Notes under the pieces: model-generated
The model's input: only the letters and a program-made list of their open reading frames with translations
Databases searched by the model: none
Told to the model about the DNA's origin: nothing
DNA from: CALMEC01 sp963777565
Lineage (GTDB): Bacteria; Actinomycetota; Thermoleophilia; Miltoncostaeales; Miltoncostaeaceae
Assembly (NCBI GenBank): GCA_963777565.1
Contig: CAVZQZ010000009.1
Span: 124,001 to 188,000 of the forward strand
Direction: 5' to 3'
Length of the DNA stretch: 64,000 bases
In this document: positions 28,242-36,164 of the stretch, in pieces
Layout: each line of letters begins with the position of its first letter
How positions within the stretch are numbered: the stretch's first letter is position 1
Made by a program: the position numbers and the translations under genes

Positions 28242-29510
28242 ATGAGGGCCGCGCTCCTCGTCACCGGCGACGAGGTCCTGGGCGGACGCGTCGGGGAGCG
28301 CAACGCGGGGTTCCTCGCCAGGTCGCTCGCCGCGCACGGGGTCCGGGTGGAACGCACGGTCATCGTCGGCGACTCCGTCAGCGACGTCGCGCGGGCGCTG
28401 CTCGAACTCCTGGCGACCGGCGTCAACCTGATCTGCACCACCGGCGGGCTGGGCCCGACCGCCGACGACCTCACCATGGCCGCCGTCGCGGCCGCGACCA
28501 GGCGGCCGCTCGCGCTGAGCGAAGAGGCGCTGGCGCTCGTGACGGAGCGCAGCCGTCTTCTGCCGCCCAGACCCGGCGTCGACGAGGTCACGCTCGACCG
28601 GCTCCGGCGCAAGCAGGCGACGCTGCCGGCCGACGCCACCGTACTCCCGCCGATCGGCACCGCACCCGGATGCGCCCTGACCCACGACGACGGCACCCTC
28701 GTCGTGGTGCTCCCCGGGCCACCCTCCGAACTCGAGGCGATGTGGCTCCATGCCCTCGCCGAGGGGCCGGTCGCGGATCTCCTGGCGGCCGCTCCCGCGG
28801 ACCGGGCGCGTACGTTCCGGCTGTGGGCGGTGTTCGAAGCGGAGATCGTCGACCACCTCGAGACCCTCGGAGCGGACGACCTCGCGACCGTGGGCACCTA
28901 CACCCGGGAGGGAGAGCTCGAGATCGTCGTGCCGGAGCGGCTCGGACCGAGGGTGGAGGCGCTCCTTCGCGACGCATTCGGCGATGCGCTCTTCGCGACC
29001 GACGAGCGCCACGTGGATGCCCTCGTCGCCGAGCTCCTCCTCGACGCCGGCGCGACCCTCGCCGTCGCCGAGTCGTGCACCGGCGGCGGGCTCGGCGCCC
29101 GTCTCACCGCGATCCCGGGGGCATCGGCGTGGTTCCTCGGCGGGGCAATCACCTACGCCGACGCTGCGAAGGTCGCGCTCCTCGGGGTGGATCCCGCGGT
29201 GATCGCCGCACACGGGGCGGTCTCGGCCGACTGCGCCGCCGCGATGGCGACCGGCGCCCGCGCCGCGCTGGCGGCGACCTGGGCGCTCAGCATCACCGGC
29301 ATCGCCGGACCGGACGGCGGCAGCCCGCAGAAGCCCGTCGGGCTGGTCTACGTGGGTCTTGCGGGACCGGATGGCGTGGTCACGGCCGAGCACCGCTTCC
29401 GCGGCAACCGCGAAGTGATCCGCCACCGGGCGCAGACCGCCGCGCTCCACCATCTGCGAACGGCGCTCCTGCGGGCGAGGGCCGGCGCGTCGATCGGAAC
29501 AGAGCCGTGA
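28242..29510 (+). CDS. cinA: CinA: competence/damage-inducible protein
   Basis: A 422-residue protein with an N-terminal MoCF-like (COG1058) pyrophosphatase domain (LLVTGDEVLGGRVGERN; TTGGLGPTADDLTM) and a C-terminal nicotinamide-nucleotide amidase (PncC) domain with AVAESCTGGGLGARL and SITGIAGPDGGSPQKPVG. It hydrolyses ADP-ribose-type pyrophosphates and deamidates NMN. cinA just before recA is the common order; the usual pgsA between rodZ and cinA is missing. The frame is intact even though neighbouring genes are broken. Confidence 0.93.
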   Translation: MRAALLVTGDEVLGGRVGERNAGFLARSLAAHGVRVERTVIVGDSVSDVARALLELLATGVNLICTTGGLGPTADDLTMAAVAAATRRPLALSEEALALVTERSRLLPPRPGVDEVTLDRLRRKQATLPADATVLPPIGTAPGCALTHDDGTLVVVLPGPPSELEAMWLHALAEGPVADLLAAAPADRARTFRLWAVFEAEIVDHLETLGADDLATVGTYTREGELEIVVPERLGPRVEALLRDAFGDALFATDERHVDALVAELLLDAGATLAVAESCTGGGLGARLTAIPGASAWFLGGAITYADAAKVALLGVDPAVIAAHGAVSADCAAAMATGARAALAATWALSITGIAGPDGGSPQKPVGLVYVGLAGPDGVVTAEHRFRGNREVIRHRAQTAALHHLRTALLRARAGASIGTEP

Positions 29511-29555
29511 CCGGCCTGACACAGCCCGTGTGAGACACGACACCACGCTCGGGCG

Positions 29556-29561
29556 TACGCT
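29556..29561 (+). promoter_or_regulatory. -10 box TACGCT of a leaderless-type promoter (thpR)
   Basis: TACGCT, six bases, then the thpR ATG at 29,568. No Shine-Dalgarno sequence is present. Confidence 0.6.
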
Positions 29562-29567
29562 CGACGC

Positions 29568-30158
29568 ATGGTCCCGCTCCGCGCCGCAAACCGGCTGTTC
29601 GTCGCGCTCGACCTGCCCTCCGACCTGCGGCAGGCCCTGGCGGCCCTCGGCGAGGAGCTCGACGGCGGCGGAGTGCGGAGGATTCCCCCGGACAACCTCC
29701 ACCTGACCCTCGCGTTCCTCGGCACGGTGGCGGTCGACGACGGGCCGTCGCTCCGCGACCGGCTCATCCCGGCGCTGGCCGGGCCTCCGGCGTGCGTGCG
29801 CATCGGGCGTGTCGTCGCCCGTCCCGCCCAGCACCGGGCACGCCTCGTCGCCGCCGAGCTCGACGACGTGGACGGCGCGCTCACATCGCTGGCCGCCCGC
29901 GTCGGGGACGCGGTGGCCGGAGTCGGCGCGCTCGCCGCGCCGCCGCGACGGTTCTGGCCGCACGTCACGATCGCCCGGTTCAGCCGTCCGACGCATCTGA
30001 GAAGGTCCCCATCCGTCGACGGCGAACATGTGTTCGCAATCACCCGCGTCGCGCTCTATGATTCCCACATCGCACCGAGCCGGCCTCCACGCTACGAAGC
30101 GCTCATGGACGCCCGACTCGATGGCTCGCACGCCGAAAGGAGCTCCTCACATGGATAA
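29568..30158 (+). CDS. thpR: RNA 2',3'-cyclic phosphodiesterase (2H family)
   Basis: A 196-residue 2H phosphoesterase opening RNA 2',3'-cyclic phosphates. Both catalytic motifs are present: HLTLAFLG (about residues 45-52) and HVTIARF (about 132-138). Length is typical. The recA promoter and its SOS box lie inside this gene's last 140 bases, and the recA ATG overlaps the end by eight bases. Confidence 0.93.
   Translation: MVPLRAANRLFVALDLPSDLRQALAALGEELDGGGVRRIPPDNLHLTLAFLGTVAVDDGPSLRDRLIPALAGPPACVRIGRVVARPAQHRARLVAAELDDVDGALTSLAARVGDAVAGVGALAAPPRRFWPHVTIARFSRPTHLRRSPSVDGEHVFAITRVALYDSHIAPSRPPRYEALMDARLDGSHAERSSSHG
30023..30036 (+). promoter_or_regulatory. SOS box (LexA/DinR site) upstream of recA
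   Basis: CGAACATGTGTTCG matches the Gram-positive LexA consensus CGAACRNRYGTTCG at every position. It overlaps the likely -35 of recA and ends 114 bases before the recA ATG. Control by LexA follows from the site's known role. Confidence 0.85.
30033..30062 (+). promoter_or_regulatory. recA promoter inside thpR
   Basis: -35 TTCGCA (30,033-30,038), an 18-base spacer and -10 TATGAT (30,057-30,062). The SOS box covers the -35, so LexA binding would block polymerase. The leader is about 80 nt. Confidence 0.6.
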
Positions 30159-31224
30159 GGCCCAGGCACTCGGTTCCGCTCTTCAGCAGATCGAACGGCA
30201 ATTCGGCAAGGGCTCGATCATGAGGATGGGCGACCCCGGCGCGCAAGTCGACGTCCAGGTCGTGCCGACCGGATCGCTCGCGCTCGACGTCGCGCTCGGC
30301 ATCGGCGGGCTGCCACGCGGCCGGATCGTCGAGGTGTTCGGCCCGGAGAGCTCGGGAAAGACGACGCTGCTCTACCACGTCATCGCGCAGGCCCAGCGGC
30401 GCGGCGGGCTCTGCCGCGTTCATCGACGCGGAGCACTCGATGGACCCGGCGTACGCCAAGCAGGATCGGCGTCAACATCGACGAGCTCCTCGTCTCGCAG
30501 CCCGACCACGGCGAGCAGGCACTCGAGATCGCCGACCTGCTCGTCCGCTCGGCCGAGCCTCGACATCGTCGCGATCGACTCGGTCGCCGCGCTCGTGCCG
30601 AAGGCCGAGATCGAGGGGGAGATGGGCGACACCCACGTGGGCCTGCAGGCGCGGCTCATGTCGCAGGCGCTGCGGAAGCTCGCCGGCACCCTCAACCGTG
30701 CCGGCACCATCTGCATCTTCACGAACCAGCTGCGCGAGAAGATCGGCGTCATGTTCGGCTCGCCGGAGACCACCCCCGGCGGCCGCGCGCTGAAGTTCTA
30801 CGCGTCGGTCCGGCTCGACATCCGGCGCATCGAGACGATCAAGGAGGGCGCCGAGGCGGTCGGCAACCGCGTCCGGGTCAAGGTCGTGAAGAACAAGGTC
30901 GCGCCGCCGTTCCGCCAGGCCGAGTTCGACATCGTCTACGGCGAGGGCATCTCCTACGAGGGCAACCTCATCGACCTCGGCGTCGAGGCCGGCCTCATCA
31001 CCAAGAGCGGCGCGTACTTCTCGTACGGTGAGGAGCGACTCGGCCAGGGACGTAGCGCGGCGAAGGCATTCCTGCGCGAGCACACCGACATCGCCGAGGA
31101 GCTCGACGCACGGATTCGCGAGCACCACGGGGTCAAGGCTCCGACCGCGGAGGAGTTTGCGGTGACGGAGGTCGCGCCGCTCGAGGACACCGAGCAGACC
31201 GAAGCGGAGGCACTCGCGAGCTGA
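30151..31224 (+). CDS. recA: Recombinase RecA with a 140-base out-of-frame block
   Basis: RecA forms filaments on single-stranded DNA and drives repair and LexA cleavage. Walker A is GPESSGKTTLL (about residues 66-76). Extra bases at about 30,413, 30,464 and 30,554 shift the frame three times and then restore it. A naive translation is therefore open from end to end but scrambled between them, where the correct frames give AFIDAEHSMDPAYAK, RIGVNIDELLVSQPDHGEQA and LDIVAIDSVAALVPKAEI. Without the three bases the product is a normal 356 residues. The ATG follows AAAGGAGC. No recX follows. Confidence 0.92.
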   Translation: MDKAQALGSALQQIERQFGKGSIMRMGDPGAQVDVQVVPTGSLALDVALGIGGLPRGRIVEVFGPESSGKTTLLYHVIAQAQRRGGLCRVHRRGALDGPGVRQAGSASTSTSSSSRSPTTASRHSRSPTCSSARPSLDIVAIDSVAALVPKAEIEGEMGDTHVGLQARLMSQALRKLAGTLNRAGTICIFTNQLREKIGVMFGSPETTPGGRALKFYASVRLDIRRIETIKEGAEAVGNRVRVKVVKNKVAPPFRQAEFDIVYGEGISYEGNLIDLGVEAGLITKSGAYFSYGEERLGQGRSAAKAFLREHTDIAEELDARIREHHGVKAPTAEEFAVTEVAPLEDTEQTEAEALAS

Positions 31225-31269
31225 CCCTGAGCGAACGAGCGCGGCCGCAGCCGACAGGCGAGCATCGCA

Positions 31270-31305
31270 GACGGCGAAGGCAGGTCGGTGAACGCCTTCG
31301 CCGTC
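31270..31305 (+). terminator. Perfect 12-bp hairpin after recA
   Basis: GACGGCGAAGGC (31,270-31,281) pairs with GCCTTCGCCGTC (31,294-31,305) around a 12-nt loop, 46 bases after the recA stop. There is no T-tract, as is usual for actinobacterial hairpin terminators. The rest of the 222-base gap holds only the miaB promoter. Confidence 0.6.
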
Positions 31306-31433
31306 CGTGAACGGGCACGCCGGCGACCCCGGCCCGCCGCCGAGCTGACGGGCGCGGACGCGATCCCGCCGCCACGGGTGGGTCGGCATCGAACGACCGG
31401 GGCGAGCAGCGTCGGTCGCGCCACCCACCGAGA

Positions 31434-31439
31434 TACACT
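31434..31439 (+). promoter_or_regulatory. -10 box TACACT of a leaderless-type promoter (miaB)
   Basis: TACACT, seven bases, then the miaB GTG at 31,447. No Shine-Dalgarno sequence is present. Confidence 0.6.
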
Positions 31440-31446
31440 CGTCGTC

Positions 31447-32770
31447 GTGCGCTATCACCTGACGACGTTCGGCTGCCAGATGAACGAGCATGACTCGGAG
31501 CGGATGAAGGGGCTCCTCGAGTCGCTCGGCTACGCCCATTCGGACACCCGCGACGATGCCGACCTGATCGTGTTCAACACCTGCACGATCAGGGCCAGCG
31601 CCGACGACCGGTTCTTCGGCAATCTCGGTGAAGCGCGTCGCATCAAGCGGGAGCGGCCCGACGTGGTCGTCGCGGTGGGTGGCTGCTGGGCGCAGAGCCA
31701 GAAGCAGGAGGTGTTCGAGCATTTCCCGTTCGTCGACATCGCGTTCGGCCCCGGGGAGGTCACCCGCCTGGGCGAGCTTGTCGCGCGCGAGCGCATCCAG
31801 TCGGTTGGCGCGTTCAGCTTCGACGGCGCGTTCAGCGGCAACCCTTCCGAGCCGGCGCGAGCGGCCGCACCAGGCCTGGGTGCAGATCTCCGTCGGATGC
31901 AACTCGGTGTGCTCGTACTGCATCGTGCCGAGCGTGCGGGGCCGTGAGCGCAGCCGCACCGTGCCCGACCTGCTCGAGGAAATCGGCACGCTCGCGGGCG
32001 ACGGCGTGCGCGAGGTCACGCTGCTCGGGCAGAACGTCAACAGCTACGGGCGGGATCTGCGCGGCGGGGAGCGCACCGACTTCGGGGCGCTGATCCGGGC
32101 CGTGGGGCGCATCGACGGAATCGAGCGGCTGCGCTACACCAGCCCCCACCCCAAGGACATGAAGGCCGACGTCATCGCCGCCATGGCGGAGACGCCGGAG
32201 GTCTGCGAGCACGTGCATCTGCCGGCCCAGTCCGGCTCGACGCGCATCCTCAAGGCGATGCGGCGCACTTACGACCGCGGCCGCTACCTGGACCTCGTGG
32301 CTCGCCTGCGCGACGCGATCCCGGACCTGTCGCTGACGACGGACCTCATCGTCGGCTTCCCGGGCGAGCGGGAGGATGACTTCGCCGAGACGCTCAGCCT
32401 CGTCGAAGAGTGCCGGTTCGACGGCGCGTACACGTTCGTCTACTCGCCGCGTCCCGGCACCGAGGCCGCAGACCGCATGGCCGACGACGTCGACGCCGAC
32501 ACGAAGCGCGAGCGCATGCAGCGGCTCGTCGAGGTCGTCCAGCGAACAGCCGCGGAGCGCTCCACCCGGTTCGTCGGCACCGAGCGGGAGGTACTCGTGG
32601 AGGGCCCGTCCCGGACCGACCCGGCCCGACGGCGGGGCCGCCTGCGGCAGAACATCACCGTGAACTTCGACGGCGACGCCGCGCCGGGAGCCCTCGCGAG
32701 CGTCGCGATCACCGGGTCGACGAGCACGACGCTGACCGGACGCCAGATCGAGGTCTCCGTTCCCGCCTAG
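31447..32770 (+). CDS. miaB: tRNA-2-methylthio-N6-dimethylallyladenosine synthase, one +1 frame break
   Basis: A radical-SAM methylthiotransferase acting on i6A37 of tRNA. Order: N-terminal UPF0004 domain with its three cluster cysteines (FGCQMN, NTCTIR, GGCWAQ), the radical-SAM motif CNSVCSYC, and a C-terminal TRAM domain. At about 31,849 one extra C separates AFSGN from LPSRRERPHQAW; without it the product is 440 residues. The GTG at 31,447 gives VRYHLTTFGCQMNEHDSERM and sits seven bases after a TACACT box. The miaA GTG follows immediately after the stop. Confidence 0.92.
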
Positions 32771-33689
32771 GTGAGCACCCGGTCACGGATCCTCGCGCTG
32801 TTCGGGCCGACCGCGGCGGGGAAGAGCGCACTCGCGCACGCCGCCGCCCGGGCACTCGACGGCGAGATCGTCGTCGCCGACCCGTTCCAGCGCTACCGCG
32901 GCCTCGAGATCGCCGCTGACAGCCCGAACGAGCGCGAACGGCGGGAGGTGCCCTACCATTTCGTCGGCGACCTGGGCCTCACCGAGACCTCGTCCGCCGG
33001 AGCCTTTGCCCGAGCGGCGCACCCGACGATCGACGATATCCTCGCGCGGGGCCGGGTGCCGATCGTGGCCGGCGGCACCGGTCTGTACCTGCGCGCCGCG
33101 CTCGCGGACCTCGACTTTCCGGCGGACGTGCCGGACGAGGTGCGGCGAGAGGTCGAGCAGTTCGTCGCCGACGACCTCGACGGCGCAGTCGCCGAGCTCC
33201 AAAGCCGTGCCCCCGCGACTGCAGCGAGGATCGATACGCGTAACCGCCGGCGCGTCAGCCGCGCGCTCGAACTCGCGCGGATGGGCGCCGGCGACGGCCG
33301 CGCCGACCGCCTGTGGACCGCCGTCACCCGCCATCCGACGTGCCTGGTGGGAGTCGTGCGCCCGCGACCGGTCCTTGACCGGCTGCATCACGCTGCGGGT
33401 GCGACGGGAACTCGACGACGGGCTCGTCGCCGAGTTGGAGGCGGCCCTCGCGACGCCCGGCGTCTCGCGGTCGGCTCGGCAGATCATCGGGGTGAGGGAG
33501 GTCACGGCGATGCGCGACGGCACGCTCGAGCGCTCAGCGCTCCCAGACGCGCTCGCGGCCAGGACACGCCGGCTCGCGAGGGCGCAGCTCACATGGCTGC
33601 GAAAGACCATCGGCGTGGCCGAACTCGACCTCGGCGAGGCACCGACGCAGGACGCGCTCCCGGCCCTGATGTCGCTCTGGACGCGATGA
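32771..33689 (+). CDS. miaA: tRNA dimethylallyltransferase, one +1 frame break
   Basis: MiaA transfers the dimethylallyl group to A37 of tRNA, producing the substrate of MiaB encoded just upstream. The P-loop is FGPTAAGKSALAHA at the N-terminus; the VAGGTGLYLRAAL motif and RNRRRVSRALE segment follow. At about 33,386 one extra base shifts the frame; the C-terminal IGVREVTAM ... TRRLARAQLTWLRK part is in the next frame. Without it the product is 305 residues. Read straight through, the first frame runs on into dapF, which is a false fusion. Confidence 0.88.
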
Positions 33690-33730
33690 CGCCGATGGGC
33701 GCGCGGGTTCGAGCCGGCGCGGGATTCGAG

Positions 33731-33736
33731 TACGAT
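33731..33736 (+). promoter_or_regulatory. -10 box TACGAT of a leaderless-type promoter (dapF)
   Basis: TACGAT, six bases, then the dapF GTG at 33,743. No Shine-Dalgarno sequence is present. Confidence 0.6.
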
Positions 33737-33742
33737 CCGCCG

Positions 33743-34549
33743 GTGAGATTCGAGAAGTGGCAAGGGCTCGGCAACCACTACGTCATCGTGCGGCGTGAGG
33801 AGTGGCCCCTCGATCTCACCGCCGATCGCGCACGACTGATCTGCGATCCGCACTTCGGCGTCGGTGGCGACGGAATCCTCGAGCTCGATCAGGAGTCGGG
33901 CACACCGCGGATGACCGTCTGGAACCCGGATGGAAGCCACGCGGAGAACTGCGGCAACGGCATTCGCATGGTCGCGCGTCATCTCCACGCGCGTGGCGCC
34001 CTGCCCGGCGGGGCGACGGTCCTCACCGATGGCGGACCGGTCACGGTGACCGCGCTGGAGGACGGACGTGTCGAGGTCGGCATGGGCCGCGCCGTCTTCC
34101 CGGACGGGGAGGGGCGCGAGACGCTCGCGGTGAACGGCACCCAGGTGGACCTCGCGTTCGTCACGACCGGCAACCCGCATGCCGTCATCGAGCATCCCGA
34201 CCCGGGCGCTGTCGTCCGCACGCTCGGGCCGGAGATCGAGGTCGCGCCGCGGTTCCCGCAGCGCACGAACGTCGAATTCATCCGCCTCGATGGGCCGTCG
34301 GAGCTCACGATGCGCGTGTGGGAGCGCGGGGTGGGAGAGACGATGGCGTGCGGGACCGGCGCGTGCGCCGCGGCGGTCGCCGCGGTGCGGTTGTCAGGCC
34401 TCGCGAGCCCGGTCACCGTCCACCTCGCGGGCGGCGACCTCGAGATTGCCGTTGACGACGAACTGGAGGTGACGATGACCGGTCCCGCCGAGCTCATCTA
34501 CGAAGGGTGGCTGTCGCCGGCCCTGCAGGCACGGCTGGAGGCGCTCTGA
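33743..34549 (+). CDS. dapF: Diaminopimelate epimerase
   Basis: A 268-residue cofactor-free epimerase turning LL- into meso-diaminopimelate. Both active-site cysteines are present: NPDGSHAENCGNGIRM (first Cys, about residue 73) and MACGTGACAAAVA (second Cys, about residue 205). GVGGDGILEL is the family motif near residue 40. The GTG at 33,743 is chosen because MRFEKWQGLGNHY is the canonical N-terminus and a -10 box lies six bases upstream. Confidence 0.95.
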   Translation: MRFEKWQGLGNHYVIVRREEWPLDLTADRARLICDPHFGVGGDGILELDQESGTPRMTVWNPDGSHAENCGNGIRMVARHLHARGALPGGATVLTDGGPVTVTALEDGRVEVGMGRAVFPDGEGRETLAVNGTQVDLAFVTTGNPHAVIEHPDPGAVVRTLGPEIEVAPRFPQRTNVEFIRLDGPSELTMRVWERGVGETMACGTGACAAAVAAVRLSGLASPVTVHLAGGDLEIAVDDELEVTMTGPAELIYEGWLSPALQARLEAL

Positions 34550-35715
34550 GCGCCGACGTCGGGTCGGCGCGGCTGCGCCGGCTCCCGCCATACCTGTTCG
34601 CCCAACTCGAGCGCAAGATCGCCGACAAGCGAGCGGCGGGCGTCGACGTGATCTCGCTGGGGATCGGCGATCCCGATACGCCCACACCGGGCCCGGTGGT
34701 CGATGCGATGCGGGAGCAGGTGGGCCGTGCCGACACCCACCAGTACCCGTCGAACCGCGGTCGGGCGTCGTTCCGGGAGGCGATCGCATCGTTCTACGCG
34801 ACCCGCTTCGGGGTCAGCCTCGACCCCGACGCGCAGGTCATGCCCGCGCTGGGCGCGAAGGAGGCGATCGCCAACATCAACCTCGCGTACACGGATCCCG
34901 GCGACATCGTCCTCGCGAGCGACCCCGGCTACCCGGTCTACACGAACGGGCCGATCATCGCGGGTGCCGAGCCGGTGCCGATGCCCCTGGTCCCCGCCCT
35001 CGGCTTCCAGCCCGACCTCGAGGCGATCCCGGCCGACGTGGCAGCCCGCGCGCGGCTGATGTTCGTCAACTACCCCAACAACCCGACCGGGGCGGTCATC
35101 GAAGACGACTTCTTCGCCCGGGTCGTCGAGTTCGCCCGCCGCAACGACATCATCGTGGTGCACGACAACGCCTACTCGGAGATCACCTTCGACGGCTACC
35201 GGGCTCCGTCGTTCCTCGAGTCCCCGGGCGCCACCGAGGTCGGGATCGAGGTGTTCTCGCTCTCGAAGACATACAACATGACCGGGTGGCGGTCCGGGGC
35301 GGTCGTCGGGAACGCCGATCTCGTGTCGGCCTACTGGCAGCTCAAGACGAACATCGACAGCGGGATGTTCGAGGCGGTGCAGGAGGCCAGCGTCGCCGCG
35401 CTGCGCTCGGATCAGTCGTCCGTGGCAGAGATGTGCGAGATCTACCGCCGGCGGCGCGATGTGCTTGTGGACGCGCTTCGCGCCATCGGCCTCGAGGTCA
35501 ACTCCCCAAAGGGCACGATCTACCTCTGGACGGGCGTTCCCGAAGGGGACACATCGGCCTCGTTCGCCGAGCGGGTCCTCGAGGACGCGGCCGTCGTGAT
35601 CTCGCCCGGTTCCGCGTATGGCCCGAGCGGTGAGGGGTTCGTCCGCATGAGCCTCACCGTTCCCGACGACCGGCTCAACGAGGCGGCCGAGCGCATCGCC
35701 AAGCTTGTCGGCTGA
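34507..35715 (+). CDS. dapL: LL-diaminopimelate aminotransferase
   Basis: A fold-type I PLP aminotransferase of about 400 residues. It has the DapL-type N-terminus (RLPPYLFAQLERK), VISLGIGDPDTPTPGPV, the NYPNNPTGAV loop, and the Schiff-base Lys in SLSKTYNMTGWRSG. DapL converts tetrahydrodipicolinate directly to LL-diaminopimelate. Its place right after dapF, with dapA and dapB nearby, supports this over a generic aspartate aminotransferase. The start is uncertain: GTG 34,507 lies inside dapF, and no other ATG/GTG/TTG precedes the conserved part. Confidence 0.85.
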   Translation: MAVAGPAGTAGGALSADVGSARLRRLPPYLFAQLERKIADKRAAGVDVISLGIGDPDTPTPGPVVDAMREQVGRADTHQYPSNRGRASFREAIASFYATRFGVSLDPDAQVMPALGAKEAIANINLAYTDPGDIVLASDPGYPVYTNGPIIAGAEPVPMPLVPALGFQPDLEAIPADVAARARLMFVNYPNNPTGAVIEDDFFARVVEFARRNDIIVVHDNAYSEITFDGYRAPSFLESPGATEVGIEVFSLSKTYNMTGWRSGAVVGNADLVSAYWQLKTNIDSGMFEAVQEASVAALRSDQSSVAEMCEIYRRRRDVLVDALRAIGLEVNSPKGTIYLWTGVPEGDTSASFAERVLEDAAVVISPGSAYGPSGEGFVRMSLTVPDDRLNEAAERIAKLVG

Positions 35716-35722
35716 GCACGGC

Positions 35723-36151
35723 GTGATCCGGGTCACCAAGCTTCGTCCGGACGCGACCGTCCCGACCCGGGCACACCCGGGCGACGCCGGCCTCGATCTG
35801 TGCGCCGTGGAGCCGCGCGATCTGGCTCCCGGTGGACGCGAGGCGATCCCAACCGGGCTCGCGGTGGCGCTCCCGCCCGGCTGGGCCGGGCTCGTCGTGC
35901 CCCGGTCGGGCCTCGCCCGCCGGCATGGCGTGACCGTTGCGAACGCCCCGGGCCTCATCGACGCCGGCTACCGCGGCGAGCTCCAGGTGCTCCTGGTGAA
36001 TCTGTCCGACCGGCCGCATCGCGTCGAGGCCGGTGATCGCGTCGCCCAGCTCGTGTGCGTGCCGGTCGCCGGTGACCCGGCCGTTCTCGTCGACGAGCTG
36101 CCCCCGTCGGACGGACGCGGCGACGGCGGGTTCGGCTCGACGGGTCGGTAG
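35723..36151 (+). CDS. dut: dUTP pyrophosphatase
   Basis: A 142-residue trimeric dUTPase that keeps uracil out of DNA and makes dUMP. All five motifs are visible: HPGDAGLDLCA, PRSGLARRHG, GLIDAGYRGEL with the catalytic Asp, GDRVAQLV and GDGGFGSTGR. GTG 35,723 gives VIRVTKLRPDA; a TTG at 35,705 overlapping dapL is an alternative. It converges on the oxidase gene, with only 13 bases between the stops. Confidence 0.95.
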   Translation: MIRVTKLRPDATVPTRAHPGDAGLDLCAVEPRDLAPGGREAIPTGLAVALPPGWAGLVVPRSGLARRHGVTVANAPGLIDAGYRGELQVLLVNLSDRPHRVEAGDRVAQLVCVPVAGDPAVLVDELPPSDGRGDGGFGSTGR

Positions 36152-36164
36152 CGCCGCTCGGGAC

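Noticed and set aside
25434..33400. Programmed +1 ribosomal frameshifting or a special decoding system as the cause of the frame breaks
   Set aside because: The codons before and after the breaks differ at nearly every site, no shared stimulator is visible, and most insertions extend a G/C run. Not excluded, but less likely than uncorrected sequence.
33690..33742. tRNA-like GGTTCGAGCC T-loop pattern between miaA and dapF
   Set aside because: Only 53 bases are available, no acceptor or anticodon arm can be formed, and the region carries the dapF -10 box.
32771..34549. A fused MiaA-DapF protein
   Set aside because: The fusion arises only from reading straight past the +1 insertion in miaA. 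dapF has its own promoter and a canonical N-terminus.
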